From contig NC_088918.1 of the NCBI RefSeq assembly GCF_963576675.1, forward strand, positions 64,063,001-64,127,000: 64,000 bases of DNA. The letters are read 5' to 3'. How positions within the stretch are numbered: position 1 is the stretch's first letter; every line of letters begins with the position of its first letter. This document shows, piece after piece, positions 11,601 to 22,251 of the stretch. This stretch comes from Euphorbia lathyris. Taxonomy: Eukaryota > Streptophyta > Magnoliopsida > Malpighiales > Euphorbiaceae. The translations under genes and the position numbers were made by a program. Under the pieces are notes generated by a model. It was not told the origin of the DNA, ran no database searches, and saw only the letters and a program-made list of their open reading frames with translations.

Positions 11601-11746
11601 GAGAAGGGAATCAGGCTGCTGACTAGATGGCAAATTTCGCAGGATCATTTCCGATGGGTCATCATGAGTGTGATGTGTCTCCTGTAGGCCTCCAGGCTAT
11701 TCTTCGAGAGGATCGGCTAGGTCGACACTCGCTTAGAATAGGTTAA
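8680..11746 (+). pseudogene. LINE ORF2: reverse transcriptase, zf-RVT and RNase H (endonuclease domain missing)
   Basis: Recognisable ORF2 resumes at NTSFFHLSTMI with stops at about 8712 (TGA) and 8804 (TAG), and is then open from 8825 to 11407. RT motifs include KAPGPDG, RPISLCNVLYK, SSFIPGRNISDN, LDLEKAYD, GLRQGDPLSPYLF and the catalytic FADD near 9660. The zf-RVT region follows, then an RNase H starting KVNTDGASKGNPG near 11270. TAG stops at 11408 (AEL*GLFFG) and about 11624 (AAD*MAN) both sit where TGG is expected. The upstream AP-endonuclease, needed to nick the target, was removed at the copia junction. Confidence 0.9.
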
Positions 11747-11805
11747 TCTTTGTTGGTGTTTTTGTTTCTCGGGCTTTAAACCCTCCTTCGATTACCAAAA
11801 AAAAA

Positions 11806-11913
11806 GAATGTGAAGATGTGGTTGTTGATTTGAAAAATACTCCATCTGTGGAGAACGCAGTAGCATGGAATAAAAGTAACACATGGCAGCATTCTAGAGA
11901 ATTCTATAGCTGA
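11806..11913 (+). pseudogene. LINE TSD 3' copy and 3' part of the interrupted ORF
   Basis: The TSD repeat (11806-11821) is followed in the same frame by VDLKNTPSVENAVAWNK and a stop at 11911. This is the continuation of the ORF that starts at 4953. The gene is unidentified. Confidence 0.5.
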
Positions 11914-12168
11914 TGTGTGAAAATAATATAGCTTTTGCTTAAGTCTCAATTTCTTAGATTTTTGGAACATTTTTTAAATCATCAAATAATATTATGGATG
12001 GTTTTTTCAATTCAAATTGAACAATCTGTTGTCTATTTTGTCGGAAACAATTTGTTGGCTATTCCATCTCTTCCAGCATAATGGTTCTTTAATTCCAATG
12101 AAATTGAAATACATAAAGCCAGCTACAATTTCCGAAGCTCATAGAGGAAGAGGCCGAATCGCAGTACA

Positions 12169-12440
12169 ATGGCATTCCTTTTGCAATCATTCATCGATCC
12201 GATCCAAAAAATAACGGGCTCGTGAAAATGCACATAAGCTATATCCAATCGTCTCGGCAGATATGGTTAGCATTTCTGAAACCCTAATTTTCCTCCTGAT
12301 TTCAACTTTGTGGAGTGAAATCTATATGTGATCGATCTTTATATTTGTGTTTAGGATTGCAGTACAACGATCTTTTCCATCCTTACTATGACATGCATAT
12401 TACAGAGGCGCTCAATTGGATTCCCAGAGAGATTTTGTAG
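12169..12440 (+). pseudogene. QCR7: QCR7 (cytochrome bc1 complex 14-kDa subunit) pseudogene, 5' two exons
   Basis: QCR7 is a small matrix-side subunit of mitochondrial complex III. Exon 1 (12169-12265) starts MAFLLQSFIDP and, after a frame disturbance and a TGA, ends ISNRLGRYG. A GT-AG intron lies at 12266-12354. Exon 2 reads GLQYNDLFHPYYDMHITEAL and ends near NWIPREI, closely resembling the plant family pattern (YDDLYDPYYDLDIKEALNRLPREVV). The remaining coding sequence was not found before the copia LTR at 12481 or after it at 17694. Retention of the intron indicates DNA-level copying, not retroposition. Identification is from memory of the family. Confidence 0.75.
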
Positions 12441-12475
12441 CTGTGAAGGGTTTGATCCTTTCTATTTAAGTCTAA

Positions 12476-12480
12476 CAAAA
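12476..12480. repeat. Copia TSD (CAAAA), left
   Basis: CAAAA abuts the LTR at 12481 and is repeated at 17694-17698 after the other LTR. This is the 5-bp duplication expected for a copia insertion. Confidence 0.85.
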
Positions 12481-12732
12481 TCTTGTATAACAGAAAAACA
12501 GAGAGAAGAAGAAAACCAGAATACTTTCTTATTGAACATAATAGCAGATACATGTATTTATAGAACTGATAAAGGTAAAATTACTAAAACACCCTTAAGT
12601 TAATCTATATGACATTAATATAGACACTGATATAACCTCTGTCTATATGACACTCATATAGACAATGGTCTGTCGATATGACACACATATAGACGATGGT
12701 CTGTCTATATGACACTAATATAATATCTAACA
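12481..12732 (-). repeat. Copia 3' LTR, 252 bp
   Basis: On the minus strand the LTR starts TGTTAGATATT and ends ACAAGA. It contains tandem copies of a ~31-bp unit (TATAGACNATGGTCTGTC) and a minus-strand TATAAATA at 12555-12562. The shorter length relative to the 5' LTR is due to one fewer unit. Confidence 0.9.
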
Positions 12733-12742
12733 CTCCTCCCTC
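12733..12742 (-). promoter_or_regulatory. Copia polypurine tract
   Basis: The minus strand reads GAGGGAGGAG immediately before the 3' LTR. This is the plus-strand priming site for reverse transcription. Confidence 0.8.
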
Positions 12743-15700
12743 AAGCTTGTGAAGATGTAGAACGCATTCCAAGCTTGAATAGAACAGAAGTCACATTTGA
12801 ACTAGGTAGACATTTGGTGAGAAAGTCTGCAAGTTGGAACTTGGTACTGATATAAGGTGTATCTATGAATCCAGAAACATATTGCTCCCTGACCACATGA
12901 CAATCAATATCAATGTGCTTAGTTTGCTCGTGAAAAACCGGATTGGCAGCAATGTATATGGCTGATTGATTATCACAGTGCATGGGTATAGGCAAAGAAA
13001 CTGAAATTTGAAATTCCTTCAATAAGTAACTCAGCCATTTTAGTTCACAGACTGTTGTTGCCATAGCCCCGTACTCAGCTTCAGCAGATGAACGGCTCAC
13101 CGATGTTTGCTTCTTTGATTTCCAGGAAATCAAAGATTTCCCTAATAGAATACAATACCCTGTAACTGACTTTCTTGTCACTTTACAACGTCACCAGTCT
13201 GAATCACAGAAACTAGTCAGTTGAAAATCATTGTCTTTAGGATAGAATAACCCCAAATGCGAAGTACCTTTCAAGTACTTTAAGACATGAATTGCTACTT
13301 GCATATGAACATTTGTAGGATTCATCATAAACTGACTTAGTTGTTGAGTTATGAAGGAGATATCGGGTCTTGTAAAGCCAAGATATAGAAGTCTTCCTAT
13401 AATTCTTCGGTATCTCTCTGGATATGCACAAATTTTGGACGGATCATCAAGTTTAACACCACTGGGCATTGGACTATTAACAGCATGTGCATCAATAAGA
13501 CCCGCATCAGCTATCATCTCAGAAATGTATTTTTGTTGGGATAGAAATAAGCCATCTGGTGATCTTGCCAATTCCACACCTATGAAGTACCTAGCTTGGC
13601 CAAGATCTTTAATTGTAAAGGCCTTATCTAATGCAATCTTGACTTCAGAGATTAATCTTTCTGAAGAGCCAGTAATCAAAGCATCATCAACATAAATGAC
13701 TATCACAAGAAAATCCTCCTTAGTTGTCTTAGTAAAGAGACAATAATCATGATAGGATTTTACAAAACCCAAATCAAGCAATTTGCTGGTGAATTCCTTG
13801 TACCATTGCCTACCTGCTTGTTTTAACCCATACAATGACTTGTTTAGTTTACATACCTGCCCTTTTTCTACTTTTGTATAACCCGCTGGTGGTTCTAAAT
13901 AAATGTCCTCATCAACATAACCATGAAAATAAGCGTTGTTTATGTCAATTTGATGAATAATCCATCCTTTTGCAGCAGCAATGGCAAGAAATAACCTTAC
14001 CATGACTACTTTAGTGACAGGAGAGAAGCTTTCAGTATAGTCAACCCCGTGCTTTTGATTGTAACCTCTTGCTACAAGACGAGCCTTAAACCTCTCCACT
14101 GAACCATCTGAGTTATATTTAACTCGAAAAACCCACCTAGTAGTAATGGTATTCTTTCCTGGAGGTAATGTAGTAAGAGTCCAGGTATCATTAGTTTCAA
14201 GAGCTGAAAGTTCAGCATCCATTGCTTTAACCCAGGCAGGATCAGATTTAGCTTTAGAATAGGTTTGAGGTTCTTTTACTTTAGAAATTTGAGTTAAAAA
14301 GGCATGATAATGAGGAGAAAAGGTAACTGAAGAACCAAAAGAAGGATCAGAAGTAGTGTGGGCAGAATTAACAACAAAATCTGTCATCCAAGTAGGTTGC
14401 TTTTTAGTTCTATGAGACTGTCTAAGAACAGGTGCTGGTTCAATCGAAGATCTAGAAACTGAAGTAGGGGAAGCAGGAAAAGAAGAAGGAGAAGAAGATG
14501 AAATAAAAGTAGGAGGTGAAACTAAGTCTACATATGTAGAAGTAGAAGGAATAGAAGAAGGAGAAGGGGAAGTAGAAAATAAAGGTTCTGTAGGTAAAAT
14601 AGGAAGGTCTGGGGGATTAGAAGAAATAGGAAGTGGTAAAACAGAGGTGTCAGGTGTGGATGTAGAAGAAGAGGAAGAAAAGGGGAAAATGGTTTCGTAA
14701 AATTCAACATCCCGGGAGACACAAAATTTATGTGTATCCAAGTTATACACCTTGTATCCCTTTTGTCCCTATGCTAATCCTATGTAAATAGCTTTATAAG
14801 CTCGCACCTCAAACTTGGTCTTATGTGGTTTGGTGTTTGTAATGTAGCATAGACAGCCAAAGACTTTGAAAGAATCCAACTTAGGATCCTCACCAGTGAG
14901 AATGGAAAGAGGACTCTTCCAATGTAATACCCTTGTAGGTAAAACATTGATGATTTGTGCTGTATGTAACATAGCTTCTCCCCAATACTTAGGAGATAAA
15001 CAAGCCTGATGCAGCAAAGCCCTGGCTATTTCAGTGAGATGTCTGTGCTTCCGTTCTACTACACCGTTTTGTTGAGGTGTGTAAACACAAGTTTTCTCAT
15101 GAATAATACCATGAGAATGAAAAACTTGTTGAGTTAATGTGTTAGTGAACTCAGTACCATTGTCTGTCCTGACATGTTGCACCTTTGCATTAAACTGAAC
15201 AGAAACCATTCAGAAAAATTGATTAAGTAATTGAGGAACTTGCGATTTATAATGCAATAAGAAAATCCAAGTAACCCTGGAGAAATCATCAACCACTGTC
15301 ATCATATATCTTTCTCCATTAGTTGCAGGATTTCTATAAGGACCCCACAAATCCACATGAATAAGAGAAAAACAACTAGAACTTTTAATAGAACTAGAAT
15401 AAAAGACCTTTCGAGTTTATTTGGACGTGTGACAAACATCACAAACAGATACATTTTTAGAAGCAACAGAACCAAACAATTTATTTAAAGTTTGATAAGA
15501 AACATGACCTAGTCTGAGGTGCCAAATGCTATGGACATCAGAATCTTTCACATGATTAACATGAAGTTGAGAAGCACCAACATAACTCTGTAGAACACTA
15601 GGATGAAAAGAAGCTTGATTGAGCATATAAAGCCCGTTATAGCAAGAACCAACAGCTAAAATTCTTCTAGAGACCTGGTCCTGTAGAATGCAATGAGAAG

Positions 15701-15776
15701 AAAGAAATTGAATTAAAATCTTGCTATCAGCCAATAACTGTCCCACTGAGAGCAGATTAAACTCAAATTGTGGCAC
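12741..15776 (-). pseudogene. Copia pol: integrase, reverse transcriptase, RNase H
   Basis: Minus-strand order: LYVPQFEFNLLSVGQLL; the GAG-pre-integrase zinc motif (HLRLGHVSYQTL with CDVCH); the integrase core with HVDLWGPY and [21 protein letters not shown]; and a Ser/Pro-rich linker at 14400-14700. RT follows, with KARLVARGYNQKHGVDY, QIDINNAYFHG, SLYGLKQ and catalytic YVDD, then RNase H (CDSDW, SSAEAEYGAM, CDNQSAIYIA). Stops fall after CHTSK (15417), before MVSVQF (15210), at IGLA* (14769) and at DSDW* (near 13190). Most are explained by single transitions. Confidence 0.9.
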
Positions 15777-15788
15777 GTAAAGAACCTC

Positions 15789-17359
15789 TTATAAAATTAT
15801 ATCCTGGCTTAGCATAATTGTGCCTGTGATAAGCACCTTCTGTGCTTGTCCATCAGGTAAATAGATATTTCTAGAGTTGGACAAATGTTCTTGGGAAGAA
15901 AAACTTTGCAAATTATTGCACATATGTGTAGAAGATCCAGAATCTATTATCCACACAGAAGAAACAGAACTATTTGTGCTAGCAACTGATGTAACAGACA
16001 AGGCATACATACCACTGCTTGCAAAGGCTGTGAAAGCCGACTTAGCCTCTGAGACAGACTTGCCTTTAAGTAGGCGTTGTAACTCCTTCTGCACTAACTT
16101 CATGACACCATTTTCCATGCCTTTGTTGCCACTGAAATATTCCTCATTTCCATCATCATCATTAACATCATCGAGTGGTGAGTCAAGTTCTGTATTCACA
16201 AAAGCAGCAGTAGCAGAACTAGAACCAGAAACATGATTAGTAGCAGAAGTATTAGATTTTTTGCCTTTGTACCAGTCCGGAAAGCCGTGTAACAGAAAAC
16301 ATTCCTTTTCACATGCTTATATCGTTTACAATGAGTACAATATTTGTCACTCTTGTTCTCTTTGTCTTTAGAATTATTCCTTTTGTTAGAGGTTATTTTG
16401 AAAACAGGTTTAGCCGAAGAAGTGGCCACAACATTGGCAAAATCAATTTGACTATCCGCCACATATCCTCTTTGGCGCTCAACACGTTGAGCCATAGAAT
16501 AAGCACTATTAATGTGAGGAATAGGATCCATAAGCAAAATTTGATGGCAAACATATTCATATTCAGGATTTAGTCCAGAGAGAAACTGCATTACTTGATC
16601 TGTCTTACAGGAATTCAGAAATAGAGTTTGCGAACCTCCATAATTACAGTTCTGAAAAGGCTGTAAAACAGATATTTCATCCCAACGTCTCTTCAATTTC
16701 ATGAAGTAAGATGAAATAGACTGACTACCTTGAGTTATTTTGCTTAACTCTTGTTTCAGATGAAAAAGTTGAAGAGCGTTATGTTCACCAAAACGCTGTT
16801 GCAGTTCAATCCATAATAATCTAGCAGATGCAGCATAAAGAAATACATTTGCAATTTCTTTTGAGATTGAATTGATTAACCAGGAAAATACCAGACTATC
16901 AATTTCTTCCCATCGTTCATACTCAGGGGTTCCTATCATAGGCTTTGAGTCTTGTAAAATGAAATTCAACTTGCGTTTGGCTCTTAGGGCATGAATCATA
17001 GAATGACTCCATGGAATGTAATTGTTACTTCCAGTTAAGAATGAACTTACAAGAATTAGGCTAGGGTTATCTGTTACCGAGATCGGTCCGTAGGATTCAA
17101 AATCTTTGTATTGTGAAACATGAGATTTCTTCTTAGGTTGAATCTGTTTCTCTGAATGATCGTGTGTTCCATCTGATTCAAGTTTGCTAGTTGCTCCTTG
17201 ATCGCCGATCATATTCTGACTTCCGATCACATTCTGATGCGGAGGAACAGATCTTTCTGCTACATCATCTTCTTCCGATGAACTCGTAACTTCAGTTTTA
17301 TGACCGTCAATCTGTTGCGATTGCAGAGCACGGAGATAACTTTGCTTCTTTTTCACCAT
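15789..17359 (-). pseudogene. Copia gag and protease with a one-base frameshift
   Basis: Gag starts at 17359 (MVKKKQSYLRALQSQQ) and includes the retrotransposon gag domain (SWLINSISKEIANVFLY, LKRRWDEI). The zinc knuckle CTHCKRYKH is disrupted near 16310: loss of one A in an A-run shifts the frame, and the downstream frame carries the expected knuckle end. Protease follows with VWIIDSGSSTHMC (DSG catalytic triad). A stop at 15789 separates it from the rest of pol. Confidence 0.85.
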
Positions 17360-17398
17360 TAGGTTTTAGAAAGAGAAATCAGATGAACAAACCGAGAA

Positions 17399-17410
17399 GC
17401 TCTGATACCA
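17399..17410 (-). promoter_or_regulatory. Copia primer-binding site (tRNA-iMet)
   Basis: The minus strand reads TGGTATCAGAGC, abutting the 5' LTR at 17411 with no spacer. Confidence 0.9.
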
Positions 17411-17693
17411 TCTTGTATAACAGAAAAACAGAGAGAAGAAGAAAACCAGAATACTTTCTTATTGAACATAATAGCAGATACATGTATTTATAGAACTGAT
17501 AAAGGTAAAATTACTAAAACACCCTTAAGCTAATCTATATGACACTAATATAGACAATGATATAACCTTTGTCTATATGACACTCATATAGACAATGGTC
17601 TGTCGATATGACACACATATAGACGATGGTCTGTCTATATGACACTAATATAGACGATGGTCTGTCTATATGACACTAATATAATATCTAACA
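17411..17693 (-). repeat. Copia 5' LTR, 283 bp, followed by TSD CAAAA
   Basis: It matches the 3' LTR apart from a few substitutions and one additional ~31-bp tandem unit at about 17630-17680. TATAAATA (minus) lies at 17485-17492. The TSD occupies 17694-17698. Confidence 0.9.
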
Positions 17694-19263
17694 CAAAACA
17701 TAGCTCATCTGCAATGCCATTTTTTTACAGATGATTGTGTACAATGTGTAAGATTTAAGTGTCTTTTCTATTGCTTTATCGTGTTATGGGTCACACTCTC
17801 GGTCCAAGTTGGCTTTTTCCACAATCGGTTTTATGTATGATTAGTCCTTTACTTGGTTTATGACTTACTTTTTGACAGTTCCCATCTCAATAATTGTTTC
17901 CTTTAGGAAAATGAAGAAGCTTACCCGGTTCGGATTTGATGCCTTCGAGATGCTTTCTTTATGCACATATTTACCATACACTTTGATCCCCAAAGTCAGA
18001 TTCATCATTACTGGAAAATTATACTCGAAAACTCATATTTGTGTGGTCTTCTTTTGTTTGATAACATTGATAATACAAATTTTGACTTCCATTTTCTTTC
18101 ATTGCATTATCTATGAATAAATTTTGAACTTAAGTTTGATTTTTGAATTTAAAGGATTTCTAAGTGCGTGGGATGTATGGAGAAATTTCTGAATTGCAAA
18201 TTCAGAATCCGCTGATGCAAATGCATTACTAACAAGTGATTTGAAGAGAAATCACTAGCAGTCGAGGTAAAAATGCCAACTTTGCCGAAGCCATAAGAAA
18301 GATCTCTTAGAAGTGAGTGTTTGTCTTACATTATTGTTACATAATGGGTAATATACCTCATTTAGTTCCATTAACTCAACCCCCCAGTCTTGGTATAGAG
18401 CTGATTACTTCTCCAATTTGAGGAAACAACACAAAGTAGGTGCTTTTATTCTTTTTCTCTTTTCCTATCTTTTTTTTCCCTGTTTTCGTTTATTGGTATT
18501 ACTTTTGAGAATGGAAAGAAATCATATTTAATATGTTTGCTTTAATGACGTTCAAAGTTTCCCGCTTATTTCAAATGTCCATCTATTGGTATTCAAAGCT
18601 TAAACTCGATATATGTTAATGAATGATACTTCAGTCTTGATTATAGATAATTTAAACACATAGTAGTAGAAGAGCTCAATTGGATTAAATTGAAACCATG
18701 ATAAGATGAAAAGGCTATTAATGGGTACCCCTCTAAGATCATCGAGTTTGAAATGTATTCATTTTAAGTTGAATGGTTATCGCAATTTTTGAAAGCTAAA
18801 ATGGAACTATCTAACTCAAGGATTCATTTTAGTTTGTTGAATTCTGATTTGTTTAATCTTCATGTTTAAATGGGATTATAATGAGGTGTATTACTATTAT
18901 CTAATAGTAATAAATTTGGAGCTTTTAAGTCATTGGGAACTAGCTATATGGTTTGCATTGCATTCTACCCTAAACACACAACATGGAAAACCGCAGAGTC
19001 AATTTAATTGTGTTTCTCCTTGGCTACTCTTTTTATTTTCTTCATCCTAGTAATACCACTTCTACTTGATGAATTTGCTATTAAGGTGAGTTATGATTTC
19101 TTTTCATTTTCTGTTCATTGGAATCTGTTTGATTTGGCAGATGTCCTTCTAATTTCTAATGCATTATTTCAACTTTCTGGATCTTGACATTGTTTTGAGG
19201 ATAACGATTGCTTTATTTTTGGGTTAATTAGAGTGTTCAGTTATATGAGCGGAAGGGGCGGAT
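17694..19263. other. Low-complexity flank with unidentified exon-like pieces
   Basis: No complete gene is seen. Around 18220-18310 the frame ANSESADANALLTSDLKR looks exon-like but is broken by stops and was not recognised. The rest is AT-rich and intron-like. This flank belongs to the same 16-kb block as the QCR7 fragment. Confidence 0.4.
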
Positions 19264-19443
19264 ATGGATTGGTTTGCTAGAGCAATACCTAGGAAGATCA
19301 GAGGAGGATTCAACCATGAGAGCAAGCATGACTTGGCACTACTGGTCATTGGTTTTCTTGAGAACGGAGCCAGCATCGGCCTGGTGTAGCAGCGACAACA
19401 AATATGATCTCTCCAATCTCCATCATCTTGCTAATAAAATTTA
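19264..19443 (+). pseudogene. Possible DUF506 (PDDEXK-like) plant gene fragment, frameshifted
   Basis: One frame reads MDWFARAIPRKIRGG then NHESKHDLALLVIGFLENG and stops at 19387. An overlapping frame continues ASAWCSSDNKYDLSNLHHLA up to a possible splice donor at AG/GTATCC (near 19444). Together these resemble the start of plant DUF506 proteins, with their fused GFLENG and CSSDSES-type segments. A one-base indel between the frames and the absence of downstream exons argue for a dead fragment. The family assignment is from memory and uncertain. Confidence 0.35.
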
Positions 19444-19802
19444 GGTATCCTTAATTTTAAAAAGATTATATCGATTTTGAAAGTGGTGGTAGATATAACC
19501 ATTGCAATTTAAGCTAAAGATCATATCTGGTTTGATGCTTTATTTTTGCCTAGGTTGTTCAAGCTAAATATTTTTGTTTACAAGCTTTGATCAAAATGAT
19601 GACGTTATGTTTTGCCAGTAGAGAGCATTTTTAAAGCATAATCAAGAGAAAGAAATTCCAATTTATATAAGTTCTATCCCTGCCTAGTCTCGGTTCCTGA
19701 TTTTGTTTCATTTTCATGTCAATCTTCAGATTCATACTTTAGATTATTTAATGATAAGCAAGGCTTTACTTTCATCCAGTTAATTTCCTTAACAGCATGC
19801 AT

Positions 19803-20292
19803 CGGTGGCGGAGCTAGGAATTGACAGTTGGGGGGGCTAATTTTAGTTTGATTATTGGGAGTAATTTTCCGAAGTACGGCCCGTTATGGCTGGGAAATTT
19901 TTTTAAGTTTCCAACACACTGAAACTTTATGGTTTTGGTATGTTGACTAAAAATTATAATATTTTCACACATTTTTATTTTATTTTTATCTATAATTTTT
20001 TTTATATTTGTTATAAAACTTAATTTAGAAATTAAGTTAATTGAGCCTCAAAAGTTAGAAGTTGATTCTTTTATAGATGAGCTTAGTGTTGTGTTGAACC
20101 CATGACCTGTCACTTTAGAACAAGACTTTTAACCAACTTGACCACTTTAAACTAATAAAATAGTACTACATAGATTAAATATATACGAATATTTCGGGGG
20201 TGCTACACGAGATTAAACTAACGGTATTTAAGGGTGGAGCCGGTGGCCGGGGGTGGTTCGGTCCCCCGGGCCCTGGACTGGCTCCACCCTTG
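19803..20292. mobile_element. hAT-like MITE, 490 bp
   Basis: The left end is CGGTGGCGGAGCTAGG. The right end, reverse-complemented, is CAAGGGTGGAGCCAGT. It is flanked by 8-bp direct repeats GCATGCAT (19795-19802) and ACATGCAT (20293-20300), 7 of 8 matching. It has no coding capacity. The right end contains a G/C-rich hairpin-prone stretch at 20225-20285. Confidence 0.75.
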
Positions 20293-20639
20293 ACATGCAT
20301 TGATATGTTTCTCTTACTAGATGCTTTCCATACAATTTGGAAAAAGTAACCCTGGAACAATATATTCTAGCTCCTTAGGTATATATAATAATGAAAGTTG
20401 ATCCAACTGACATTGCTGTAGTGTATAAATATGTTTGTTTTGTATATGGATGTACATGTCACGAAAGGATAATGTTATTTTTTTTTGATAGAGGATAATT
20501 TTATCTTAATGACTAATGAAGCAATTTTAGATTATAAACAAATTATGCAAGATAATAAATAATCTTGTTTTTGTTTAAGCGGCATTTAATTTAGTTTTTA
20601 ACTATTAGAGCAGACAATAGATTTTGGAAACGTGTATTT

Positions 20640-21171
20640 TTGGATAATGATGGGCACAGAGATTTTCATTTTCCTAAAAATGAGAATCGTTAGTTTGACA
20701 CTATAAAAATAAATATTAACGACCTCAAATGGTAAATTTCAAGAATTAAAGTTGTTTACTACCACATTTACTATGAGGACAAATTTTTTATTATCCAATA
20801 AATTGTCATTTTAAGAGTTTTCCCTTTCTAAACGTTCATTTTCTCCTTCCTTATCGTCAATGTTCATCTTAATTTTAAGGTCTTTGTTTTTTAGTAAAGA
20901 GAAAACTCCAGTCATCCCTGATTGTAAATGAAAAATTCAATCCCCTTTAAAAAAAAAAATTACTAAACGTGAAAGAACAAAGTTTTTTAGACTACCATAT
21001 ATTTTTATCCTAAAAAAAAGAGACTATTGAAAGCAAATAATCTTTTTTAAAGTTTTAATTTTATAAACGAAAAATAAAAATAAACAACTACTTTTTTTTT
21101 GACATAAAATAAACAACTACTTACGCTAACTTTTATCTATATGGGTATGCAATTCTGTGAATCCAACAATA
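20640..21171. repeat. 0.5-kb direct repeat, copy 2
   Basis: It matches 4313-4812 in the same orientation, with a small internal insertion near 21090 (duplicated ATAAACAACTACTT around a T-run). It closes the 16-kb block of gene fragments and retrotransposons. Confidence 0.75.
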
Positions 21172-22251
21172 TTAATAATTTTATTTTAATTCATAATAGT
21201 ATAAATTCATTACAAAGAAAATAGAAAATCATCGTTTAATTAGTTTGATTAAGATAGCCATTGTGATTTTAACTGAATTGAATATTTTTTTATTAATTCT
21301 TAAAATGATCAACGTATCATCAAATCAAAGATTGAAATAAATTATTTGAAAATGATAAATGAATATTCTTATAGTAGTGGACGGTTTTGATCATATGGAC
21401 CTTAATGACTATGCAGTATTGGTCATTCACCATTAGATCTAGGTTTATCAGAATTTTAAGGTGGAGATTCAAAACATCATTCGGTTTAGATTTAATAAGT
21501 TTAAATCTAACGGTGAATGAACAATTCACTTGGTTATTAATGTCCATGTGAATATTCCTGAAAGACAATCAAGATTAGTTTAGTGATTAAAAGCCTTAAA
21601 TTTGAGTTTTCAAGTTTAAATATACAACGAACTTTAATTGATATAAAATTTATCTGATATGAAATTTATCTAAATAGTATCTAATCGGATAATTATATTG
21701 ATCCACCATTTTATCTTAGAATTTATTATTATTAAGGGTCGTGATTGAAAACATGAAAGAGACAATGTGTATTATTGTGTTGGATTTTTTTTATTTTTTT
21801 AAATAAATTGTATTCTTATTTATATATAACTACTATTAAATTTAGGCCCCGTTTGATTGGTGAAAAATATTCTGCAGGAAAATATTTTTTTCCAATTTTC
21901 CAATGTTTGTTTGGGGAGAAAAATAAGTTGAAAGTCAATGAAAAAGCAATGAAGAAATAAGAGAAAATGTTTTATCCTTTTCAAAATGAATGGGCTAAGT
22001 GCGGAACCTTGATGCCCTCTAATTGTGATATGTAACTCTTCAATCTTCCCAACACTGGTACGTACGCTCCATCATACATGTTCTTTATGATGTCAATATA
22101 TTTCCAAGAAGTCTTTCCTTAATGAAGTTCTTGATATCTTATTATCATATTCTTAAAGAATTAATAGAAGCAAAATTTGAAGGTTATATAATTATCTGAA
22201 AAAACATGAAAATTGATTAGTGTAATATGTAAAATTATTGAGATTTGAATA
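21172..22251. other. Intergenic, AT-rich
   Basis: No gene is supported. A short stretch at 21847-21930 starts GGCCCCGTTTGATTGG, a phrase common at plant MITE ends, but no matching second end was found. Confidence 0.6.

Larger units (their letters stand above)
5014..11805 (+). mobile_element. Plant L1-type LINE, inactivated and broken by a copia fragment
   Basis: A 16-bp perfect TSD and a short poly(A) (11797-11805) bound the element. It carries ORF1 (5095-5873) with a DUF4283-like region and CCHC knuckle, and ORF2 (from about 8680 to 11746) with RT and RNase H. Between them, 5874-8551 is a minus-strand copia fragment. The end of ORF1 and the whole AP-endonuclease domain of ORF2 are missing, so sequence was lost as well as inserted. 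Several in-frame stops make it non-functional. Confidence 0.9.
12481..17693 (-). mobile_element. Full-length, inactive Ty1/copia element (Ale-like)
   Basis: The element is 5.2 kb, with LTRs at 17411-17693 (5') and 12481-12732 (3'), an iMet PBS, a polypurine tract and a perfect 5-bp TSD. It carries gag, protease, integrase, RT and RNase H in copia order on the minus strand. One frameshift and about six stops inactivate it. The LTRs differ by only a few substitutions plus one extra tandem unit, so it is moderately young. It inserted next to the QCR7 fragment. Confidence 0.95.

Noticed and set aside
4313..21171. The two 0.5-kb direct repeats as LTRs of one large element
   Set aside because: They can be read as TG...CA, but there is no PBS after the first, no polypurine tract before the second, and no matching target duplication.
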